A DNA stretch of 51,525 nucleotides from Emiliania huxleyi CCMP1516. Its lineage: Eukaryota > Haptophyta > Isochrysidales > Noelaerhabdaceae. Below, piece by piece: positions 19,707-27,664 of the stretch. Position 1 is the first letter of the stretch; every line of letters begins with the position of its first letter. The translations under genes were made by a program, and so were the position numbers. Under the pieces are notes generated by a model that saw nothing but the letters and a program-made list of their open reading frames with translations, was not told where the DNA came from and ran no database searches. The stretch is from positions 287,844 through 339,368 of the forward strand of contig NW_005200922.1 of assembly GCF_000372725.1 (NCBI RefSeq), written 5' to 3'.

Positions 19707-20306
19707 GCCTGCCTCTGCTGGGTATGGGGGAGGGGCGGCGGTCACAAGTTTGCGTTCAGCGGCAGCCCGCCGGGGGAGGGGGGGCGGCGCGAGCGCAGCG
19801 CGTGCGGCGCGGCCGAGTGACGAGCGCGCGCGGCGTGGTAGGGGCGTGAGGAACGATCGGGGGTGAGGCGGCGCGCGGCCGCGTATTCGGGCGGGCTGAC
19901 CTCGACCTGTGTGTGTGTCGATGTGTGTGTTCGACTTCCAAAATGCACGGCGCCTTGAGATTCTGCACGCCGTCTCCGATAAAAAGAAAAACGCGGGATG
20001 CGAGGGAGTTGGCGGTCGAGAACCACAGTTTTAACTAAAATCTCACGGTTTTCGGAACCCGCCCAGACAGACTCTCGCAAATCTGCAATATCGCGCACTA
20101 GGTAGGTAGGTAGGTAGGTAGGTGTTACCTCACACTGTCTAGGCAGAGACAAGGAGGGCCCCCGCACACACGAACCCACACATACAGAGAGGGACGAGTG
20201 CACGCATTGGGCATCAGAGAGCCATACAGTAGTGTTTGTTGTTGTTTGGCTTGAGCCAAGCAGGCACACCCGCGCGCGAGCGATTAGGCCAGGCCCGAAG
20301 CCTGAC
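19707..20306. other. intergenic with a GTAG microsatellite
   Basis: Promoter side of the LRR gene. A (TAGG)n microsatellite lies at about 20099-20122. I see no gene. Confidence 0.5.
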
Positions 20307-20786
20307 TCAAGCCAAGAGGCGCAGCGAAGCGCTAACGCGAGCCATCGTGGCCGCGGTGCAGCCCCGCACGGGTTTAGTGCGCGAGATGCGCTCGGGCGAC
20401 GGAGGAGCTGGAGGCGGGCGGAACTCGGCCGGGGCGAGGCCTGACCGCAGCGTCTCGCGCCACGCAGCGCGATCAGCCGCGAGTAGATGCCAGCGCGCCG
20501 AGTCGATGCCGAATTTCGCGAGTGCCTTGAAGATCGACCGCCTGTAAGTCATGCGCGGCGCACCGATGGGCCGCCGGTGGGGCACCCACGCGGAGAGCAT
20601 GCGGCGCGGCAGCCGGTCGTAGTCCATGCGCGCGACGTGGCCGAGCCAGCGCAGCTGGCGGCGGGCGATGTACATGTCGATCGAGTCGAGCCCCAGCCGC
20701 TGGCTGAGCTCACACGTCGAGATGTGATGGTCCATCATGTGCTTACGCGTGACTCGACACATGCCTCGCGAGGGCGCTCCTAGCAA
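20307..20786 (-). pseudogene. 3' tail of a non-LTR (LINE) retrotransposon polyprotein
   Basis: The frame contains the classic C-terminal signature of LINE reverse-transcriptase polyproteins: ARRQLRWLGHVARMDYDRLP, followed by RRMLSAWV, a Pro/Arg linker, and a 'W..LAADRAAWRETL' end. It lacks the reverse transcriptase and endonuclease domains and any proper start, so it is a 5'-truncated, probably dead insertion. It abuts the hairpin satellite at 20802-21115. Confidence 0.75.
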
Positions 20787-20801
20787 TCCTCGGATCTTGG
20801 G

Positions 20802-21115
20802 TACGATTGTGAGCGCCGCCGCTCATAGTCCTACAAGATGTAGGATTGCGAGCGCTACTGCTCGCAATCGGAGGCATGTTGCTAGGATTGCGAGCAGTGC
20901 TGCTCGCAAACCTAGACTTTGCTCGGATTGCGAGCGCGCTGGTAGTAGTCGTAGGCGTCACCAGTCACCTTGGGAGCGGAGCTGCTCTTAGTCCTAGAAG
21001 ATGTAGGATTGCGAGCGTGGGTGCTAGCAATCGCACAGAGATGCTACGATTGCGAGGAGTGCTGCTCACAATCCTTCGACTTCTAGGATTGAGAGCGAGG
21101 CTGCTCTCAATCCTT
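20802..21115. repeat. tandem hairpin satellite with changing stems
   Basis: Six to seven diverged units of about 40-50 bp, each an inverted repeat around GGATTGCGAGC / GCTCGCAATCC. Best examples: stem 20844-20853 with 20860-20869 (10 bp, 6-nt loop), 20884-20896 with 20901-20913 (13 nt, one mismatch), and 21085-21096 with 21103-21114 (12 bp perfect, but GAGAGC/GCTCTC instead of GCGAGC/GCTCGC). Not coding in any convincing frame. Confidence 0.85.
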
Positions 21116-21156
21116 CCGGTCTAGAAAAGAAGGTTCACCGGAAGTGGCAGTGTGGG

Positions 21157-22116
21157 GTGGCGGGCAATATAAAATTCTTATCGAGCGGGGCCGCTGAGGG
21201 TTTGGCGGCGTCGCTTCCCGCCTCGCTCCAGCGCTGCCCCTCCTGCGGCTCGTCGCTCGTGCTCCGCGCCATCAGCTTTGAGGAGGTGCTCATCTGCTGC
21301 GCCTCCGACGCCTGCCTCTTCCCGCTCGAGGAGCAGGACGCCGCCGACGCCTACACCGTCCGCGTCGACGACCCGGACTACGGCGCCTGCGTCGAGCGGT
21401 GGGGCGGCGGCGACGCGCCGGCGCTTGCCCGCGTCGGCCACCTGCTGCAAGAGGCCGCCCTCTTCGCTGCGCCGGGCGGCGGCCTCGACGACCGAGAGCC
21501 GGCCGCGGCCGGCCCGCCTGCCGCGCAGCCGCTCTTTGCGGCGTCGCCCGCGCTCTTTCCGGCCGCGGGGCCGGCCCAACCGCCCTCCACCGACTCGGGC
21601 ACCGCCACGCCGCTGCCGCAGTGGGACCTCGGCTCGCCCGCCAACTTTCCCGCCGCGCGGCGGCGGCAAGACTCGTCCGGCGGCTCCTCGTGCGGCTCCT
21701 CCACCGGAGCGTCGCCAATGCGGCTCGGCTTTGGCGCCGCGGGGTCCGCGTGCAGCTCGGGACGCCTGCCCACGCCGGGCGGCTTCGGCCACTCCGCCGG
21801 CTCCGCCACCTCCGGCTCGAGCTCCGGCCGCTTCCCCACGCCCTCCCGCGGAGGGTCGGGAGACGGCCTCGCCGCCCTCGAGCCGCTGCCGCCCGCGGCG
21901 ACCGGCGCCGATCCGGAAGCTCCGGTCGCCTCCGCCGACGGCAGCGCGGCGGCGGCGGCAGCGCTTCCCGCCGCGGGTAGCAGCGCCGCCGGCGCCGCCA
22001 CGGCGCACGGCTCTCTTGACCTGGCAAGAGCCGGCTCAGGTGCCCAGTCGCCGCCCCTGCTCGACATGATGCTCCGGCCGCCCGCATCATCGGCAGAGTT
22101 GAGACCCTGTGACTGA
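21157..22116 (+). CDS. unknown protein with N-terminal zinc-binding motif and Ser/Pro/Ala-rich tail
   Basis: A long open frame without a convincing ATG; the first possible start is a GTG at 21157, so a 5' exon may be missing. The folded part is short: RCPSCGSSLVLRAISFEEVL followed by ICCASDACLFPLEEQ, giving C-x2-C ... C-x4-C and a 'CLFPL' end. That recalls the zinc motif at the N-terminus of the SUMO protease USPL1 ('C-x-x-C...C-x-x-x-x-C-[IL]-[YF]-P-L'); the match is by eye. The remaining 220 residues are low-complexity Ser/Pro/Ala/Gly. No catalytic domain is present. Confidence 0.55.
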   Translation: MAGNIKFLSSGAAEGLAASLPASLQRCPSCGSSLVLRAISFEEVLICCASDACLFPLEEQDAADAYTVRVDDPDYGACVERWGGGDAPALARVGHLLQEAALFAAPGGGLDDREPAAAGPPAAQPLFAASPALFPAAGPAQPPSTDSGTATPLPQWDLGSPANFPAARRRQDSSGGSSCGSSTGASPMRLGFGAAGSACSSGRLPTPGGFGHSAGSATSGSSSGRFPTPSRGGSGDGLAALEPLPPAATGADPEAPVASADGSAAAAAALPAAGSSAAGAATAHGSLDLARAGSGAQSPPLLDMMLRPPASSAELRPCD

Positions 22117-22472
22117 TTCGCCCCGCACTGTGAGTTGTGTGATTCATTTTTGTGACTTGAGAGTTAAGAGAGAAAAACTTATAAAACAGCACGCTGCTCG
22201 CTGCGCCGCTGCGGCCTGCGCCACGCCCACGGTGGCGTGCGCGGCGCCGGCGGTGCTGCATCCGGCGCGTGCTATCTAGTATCTAGAAAGTAGAATCAGA
22301 TAGCAGATCTGTTGTCTGATGCATGACTTGACTTGCCGCGTCCGTCCGAGGTGTAAATGGGGTCAGGTCGGCCGTCCATCAAACTTGACACTAGTGCAAC
22401 CGCCGCCGCGACGGCCGCGGCGACTCGCGAGGAGGCGGAGAGTGTCCCACGACTCTCACACGCATCTCTAGG

Positions 22473-23096
22473 ATGGCATCGGAGCCGCCACCATCGATTG
22501 CTGGAGAGGACGTCCCCGGCGCCGCGATCGAGGGCATGCTCGCCCGCACATCCTCACTCGACGCAGCGCCGGACCAGCCGCATGATGTGGAGAAGGAGGA
22601 GGAGCCTGACTGGCTGGTGCATGCCTCGCATTCTTTGTTTGGAGGAGCTATGGACACCATGCCTGACCCTAGTCCGCCGGCGGACCCTAGTCCGCCGGCG
22701 GTCACCCCCGCTCCCTCTCCGGCACGCGCCCCCGCTGCCTCGGAGCAGAGCTGTCTGGGGGAGCGCTTGAAAGCGGCCGAAGCGCGTGCTGCCGAGGCTG
22801 AATATCGCGCCTCTCGAAGCGAGGCCGAGATCCGTCGACTAAAGGCCGGCGTCTCTGAGGCGCGTAGCTTTTCCTGTCCGCGCTGCAACGCTGCGCTTTC
22901 AGCTAAGCTCATCGACCAGATCACCGCAGTGCGATGCCCCTGTGGGCATCTCTTTGGAGTGGAGCGACCTGCTGCGGAGGCACAGGTGACTGAGGACGAG
23001 TCCTTCCCCTGGCTCCCCTGGGCCTGTTGGGGCCGATCCCCGACGCCGACTGCGCCTCCACCGCTCAGGATCCAACAGTCGCCGGAAGGGATGTGA
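22473..23096 (+). CDS. unknown coiled-coil/zinc-ribbon protein, 207 aa
   Basis: A complete ORF with ATG (MASEPPPSIAGEDVPG). An acidic N-terminus is followed by a Pro-rich linker with a direct repeat (PDPSPPADPSPPAV), then a coiled coil (GERLKAAEARAAEAEYRASR... to about residue 130) and a compact zinc-ribbon-like motif (FSCPRCNAAL...RCPCGHLF; C-x2-C ... C-x-C). The tail is Trp/Pro-rich. I do not recognise the family. The motif could bind metal or RNA, or act in protein interaction. Confidence 0.65.
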   Translation: MASEPPPSIAGEDVPGAAIEGMLARTSSLDAAPDQPHDVEKEEEPDWLVHASHSLFGGAMDTMPDPSPPADPSPPAVTPAPSPARAPAASEQSCLGERLKAAEARAAEAEYRASRSEAEIRRLKAGVSEARSFSCPRCNAALSAKLIDQITAVRCPCGHLFGVERPAAEAQVTEDESFPWLPWACWGRSPTPTAPPPLRIQQSPEGM

Positions 23097-23639
23097 TTTG
23101 TGAGAGTACTTGCCCACAGTTTCTTTTCGGTGGCATAGTTGTGCATGTACGATGCTACGAGCCACCCTGTCGCGTGAGCGACTCCCTGGGCGCTGCGATT
23201 CTCGTCTTTTTTAGTCACAATCTCTCGCACAATCTCTCGAACCCAGTGAGCGCGGCAGTGATGACTGCCCCATCCTCTCCGAAGATTCGTTCACCGGCTT
23301 CTCCGACTGCGCTGAGTGGTAGGGCCCCCAAGGGTCTAGAAATCGCGCCTCCCTCTCCCTTGTCTCCCAGTAAGCTAAAAGTACGTACATACACACACTG
23401 AGAGAGAGAGTACACTGAAAAGCGCATGTCTTGAAGGTCCGATGCTGGAAGCCCATATAGGCACGTTACATTATCCTTCGGCAAATTGGGCCCCTAAGGC
23501 CCCCAGAGTCGAAACCACAGGGGTTGGAGAAAGAGGCGGGGAATTTTGTTTTTCTTTTCAGCATTCGCCTCGTTGGCGGGGCGAGCGCAACAGTCGAAGT
23601 CAGCGCATCCCGCGTCGCTTAGCGATCGTTCACGCGCCG
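23097..23639. other. intergenic
   Basis: The 3' flank of the zinc-ribbon gene and the promoter of the TPR gene. No supported gene. (GA)n lies near 23400. Confidence 0.4.
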
Positions 23640-26600
23640 ATGGCTGACGCCCCGGTCAAGCAGGTTGTCGCGGCCGAGGGCTGCACGGGCGCCACGGTCA
23701 CGGCAGCCAACTCGCAGGCGGCGGCGTTGGGCGCTGCCGCAGCCTCCGCAATCGCTGCTGCCTTCAGTGCGAATCCATCGCCGCTCGGCACCCGGCACCC
23801 GGCACCCGGCGGTGCGAAAGTTGCGGGCGCATCGCGGTGCGCAGCGGTAGCCGTACAGCCGCCGGCGCAGCCGCCGCCGCGGCCGCAGCCGAAGCTGCAG
23901 CCTCCCACGCCTCTCTGCGCCGGCGTCGTTGAGCAGGCTCCTCCTGCGCTGCAGCGAGCGGGCGCCGCCCCGACGCAGGCTCCTCCCGCGCCGCTCTGCG
24001 TCGGGGCGGCGAATCCCGCGCCGCAGTGCGCCACGGCGGGCTACCTGCCTCGCTGCGTCCCTGCACAGCTGGCGCCGCAGTGCATGGCGGCGGTGCCCTC
24101 GATGGCCTTCTGCCCGTCGCAGTACCCGCTGCAGCTCGGCCCGGGGGGGTACATGGGAGGCGCGCCCGGGATGGGCGTGCCGGCTGGAGGCGTGCCTCGG
24201 GGCGGCGCGATGCCGCTCGGCCACCCGTGCTGCGGTCACCCCATGGCGGGCGGGCAGGTGGCGGGCGGGCAGGTGGCGGGCGGGCAGGGGGCGGCGTACC
24301 CGTCCGCGCAGTACCCGGTCGGGATGCAGATTGGCGTGGGGCAGACGGGGGCGGGCCAGGCGCAGGGCGCCGCCACGCAGGCCTATACCTCGCATGCGCG
24401 AGGCTGTGAAGAGACGCGGTTCACGCGTCTAGCTGTGAACAGGCCTACCTCGTCGGCATGCAGCAGGCCGGCATGCAGCAGGCAGGCATGCGCCAGGCCG
24501 CCGCGATGGCTGGCCCGAGCGGCGCTGCAGCCGGCGCCGCGGGCTTGTCGATGCGAGAGGGGAGGCTCGAGCCCTCCCCGCACCCTCCCGGAACCCCTTC
24601 CTGCAGGCGCCGCAGACTCGGCGATGCGAGACGGGCACGCGGCTAACCAGCGCGGCGACTACGCGGCGGCGCGCTCCTTCTTCCTCGCCGCGGGCCGCAT
24701 GTCCGGCAAGGCGGTCGCTCAGATCTCGGCGGCGAACATGGCCCTCAAGAGCGGGCGTGTGCGCGAGGCGCTGATGGAGTATGAGGCGCAGCAGAGATGC
24801 TGCGGAGATGCAGCAGAGATGCAGCAGAGATGCAGCAGAGATGCATCCCGACGCTGCTCCCTCTCCACACCCCTCTTCCCACCTCGCCCCTCCTCCCCAC
24901 CGTCCCCTCCCTCCCCCACCTCGCCCCTCTCTCAGGTGCTCCTCCGCCGCCGCGACCTCGAGCCCGCCCACCGCGCCGCAATCGAGGCTAAGGCGTCCTC
25001 TCTCCCCCTCCATCTCTCCACACACACCTCCCCACATCTCCCCACATCTCGCCACTCGACATGCACATGTCCACGACACGTCCTCGACACGTCCTCGACA
25101 TGCCCCCAAGGTCGCCCTCGCAGCGCCGGGCAAGGGGTCGCGCCTCGCAGGGGCAGCGCCTCGCCTGCCGCCGAAGCTGCCGCGACCGCCGGCAGCGCCG
25201 CTCTTGCGTGAGAGGGCGGCAGCTGCGGACTACTCCCTGGCTCACGGGTGGCGGTTGGTATGTCAGGCCCTTCCGACCGTGCCTGTGGGTGGGCCGGCAG
25301 CCTCGCTCGGGCTCAGCCTCGTCGCAAAGTACGCGAACCACGACGCCTCGGGCGGGCTGGTCCTCGACAAGAGGGTGAGAGCAGACACACACAGCCCCCC
25401 CCACCCCCCCCCACACACCCGCCCACCCCGGACTGAGCGCCCCTCGCCACCCTCCAAGCGCCCCTCGCCCTTCTTCAGGTGGTCGTCGTGCGCGTCACCG
25501 CAAAGGATGCCGCCGGCTCGCCCGCGCAGCCCGTCGGCGTGCGGCTGCTGCTCGAGTACGAGGACGTGACATGTCCTGGACTCGTCTTTGCCCCTCCCCC
25601 TAGGCGTGCGGCTGCTGCTCGAGTACGAGGACGGCTCGCCCCTCCTCCCCGAGGCCGCCGCCAGCGCCCTCGTCGGCACCTGTCAGACGGTGGTGCACAA
25701 GGGCGGGCCTGCGGACCTGAGGCTGCGGCTGACGGCGATGTCGTCGTCGCACAGCCGGCGGCGCTTCCGCTTCGCGCTGCTCGGTCAGCCGGCTCCTGCG
25801 GAGGGGGCGGGGAGCGCGCCTCTCCTCCGCGCGACGAGCGAGCCGTTCGCGATGGTCGCGGCGGACTCGCCGAGGGAGGGGCTTGTGCACGGCGCCTCTT
25901 CACAGCTGAAGCTGTGAACAGGTGCACCACAACGGATTCAGCAGCGCGGGCGGCTCCGACTCGCAGCAGCGCGCACTCGCCGCAAAGGGGCGCGCGGGCG
26001 GGAGGGCATTCGCGCAGCAGTACCGGCAGGCGACACCGACGCATCGCCTAGCTCCTCACGCCATCACTAACCACGCCAGCTGTCCGACTGCCAGCTGCTG
26101 CTGCCCGCAGGCGGAGCGACTGCCGGAGCCGCCCGCGCTCGAGCGGCGCCGCTACTTCCCGGCCTCGTCCATCGTCGCCGCGACTGCGACGGCCGAGGGC
26201 GCGCAGATGACCCGAGATTACCCGAGATTACCCGAGATTGCGACGCCAGGGGGCTGACCAACAGCCACGTCTCGGCTCTGTCTCGCCTCCTCTCTCTCGC
26301 AGGTGCGGAGGGCGGGGCGCGGCTGACCAAAAGCGCGATTCGGCTGTGCGACCGCCTCGCCGCGCTCGTCGCGCAGCAGCTTGCGCAGCGCTCTTTGCTG
26401 GCGGCGCAGAGGCGCGCGGCTCAGAGCCGCGGCGCGGGGGCGGCGGCGGAGGGGGCGCAGCTGGCGCCGAGCGACAAGCTTGCAGCGGCGTGCGAGGCTG
26501 CTAGGCGGCTCGAGACGTCGGGGCTTGGCTCGCGGCTCGGCGAGTGAGATCAGCCGAGATCAGCCGAGAGTAGGCCTCCTTCGGCGCTGGGCAAGCGGCC

Positions 26601-27257
26601 GACGCCAGAGGGCGGACTAGAGCGCGGACATGAGGGAGAACCATCGCTGCCCGCTGTGGCCGCTGCGTCCGGTGCCGTCGCTGCCGCTGCCGCCGCCGCC
26701 GCCGCCGCCGCATCAGTCGTCGCCGCCGTCGGTGGCGAGGAGAGCCCGCTCTCTGTCTCCGCGCCGCCCGCTCCCGCGCCAGGGGGCGAGGCGGCCGCTC
26801 CAGCTGCTCCTGCGCCGCCGCCAGCGCCGCCGCCGCCCGGCACGCCGCCGCCGCTGCCTCGTGCCCCTCCGATCCTGCTCGAGGCGCGGGACGTCTAACC
26901 CTAACCCTAACCCTAACCCTAACCCTAACCCCTCCGATCCTGCTCGAGGCGCGGGACGTCGTCGCCGCCATCAAGCAGCCGGGCAACTTCGACTTTCTCT
27001 ACCACGCAGGCGTGCTGCGGAAGCACGAGGCGCCGCCGTCACTCGCGCCGCCGTCGCTCGCGCCACCGGCTGGGCCGAGCGCGCTCCCCGGCCCGAGTGC
27101 GGCCAACGCGCCTCCGCCTCAGCAGCAGAAGGAGGTAGCGCACTTGCTGCAGCAGGTTGGGGCGAGTGCGCTCCCTTCCCTGCCTCAGCAGCCACAGCAG
27201 CTGGCGCAGCTGCTGCAGCAGGTGGGCACGCCTCACTCTGCGGCGGTGCAGACTTGA
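23640..27257 (+). CDS. TPR protein with a conserved beta-rich domain, 12 exons
   Basis: ATG at 23640 (MADAPVKQVV). A full in-frame model: 23640-24380, 24443-24533, 24607-24785, 24936-24992, 25111-25374, 25479-25536, 25604-25884, 25922-26029, 26111-26198, 26303-26534, 26574-26883, 26949-27257 (905 codons plus stop). The N-terminal 270 residues are Ala/Pro/Gly/Gln-rich. A TPR pair follows (HAANQRGDYAAARSFFLAAG, AANMALKSGRVREALMEYE). The middle holds a folded domain (VVVVRVTAKDAAG, VGVRLLLEYEDGSPLL, ADLRLRLTAMSSSHSRRRF) that I do not recognise. The end is Pro/Gln-rich (HLLQQVG twice). Eight of eleven introns start with GC, and several lie between direct repeats of exon. Function unknown, probably a scaffold. 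Confidence 0.78.
25536..25633 (+). repeat. perfect 31-bp exon duplication enclosing a GC-AG intron
   Basis: Copies at 25536-25566 and 25603-25633 are identical and 67 bp apart. The intron is 25537-25603 (GCGTGC...CCCTAG, phase 1), and splicing restores PVGVRLLLEYEDGSPLL. Confidence 0.9.
26864..26960 (+). repeat. interstitial telomere repeat between 32-bp exon copies
   Basis: Copies 26864-26895 and 26929-26960 are identical and flank (CTAACC)6 at 26895-26930. The GC-AG intron is 26884-26948 (65 nt, phase 0, CTCGAG|GC in both copies). Protein restored: ILLEARDVVAAIK. Confidence 0.9.
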
Positions 27258-27458
27258 GGGCACCCTGAGGGCTACAGCTTGCCAGGGCTGATCGCGGGGC
27301 TGCGGGGATGCGGCCCCGCGTGGCTCAGGACGCGGCATACGCATCGAGCTTGGGCACGGGATTCGTCTGGAGGGACAGCGATGCGCCGCACTCATCCGAG
27401 GCTGGTCCACTCGAGGGGAAAACGGGGGCATGACATCGTATATACAAATAATAAAAAC
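27258..27458. other. intergenic between convergent genes
   Basis: A 3'-to-3' spacer. The A+T-rich stretch around 27437-27459 lies just beyond the RING1 stop codon on minus and could hold its polyadenylation signal. Confidence 0.4.
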
Positions 27459-27626
27459 TCATCGGACATCCATCGCGGCGGCTTTGGCCCTAGCTTTGGC
27501 CTTTGCTGCATCTGACATGAAGCTGAGACCCCCCCCCCCCCCCGGCCCCCGGCCCCCGCCCCGGGTTGGTCTGCCCCCCCCCGGGCCGGGGGGGTCTCGC
27601 CCCCCGCTTGTCCTGGTGTCGGGCGG

Positions 27627-27664
<38 letters not shown>

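Noticed and set aside
20802..21115. CRISPR array
   Set aside because: There are no constant repeats with unique spacers; units are diverged hairpins, and the window is eukaryotic.
24786..24935. Coding use of the GATGCAGCAGA satellite (AAEMQQRCSRDA)
   Set aside because: The 150 nt are in frame without a stop, but GC-AG boundaries with a pyrimidine-rich CTCTCTCAG acceptor remove them and join two TPR-type helices; retention cannot be fully excluded.
26895..26930. A chromosome end or telomere
   Set aside because: Only six units, bounded on both sides by the same exon sequence inside a continuous gene; the same applies to 36565-36612.
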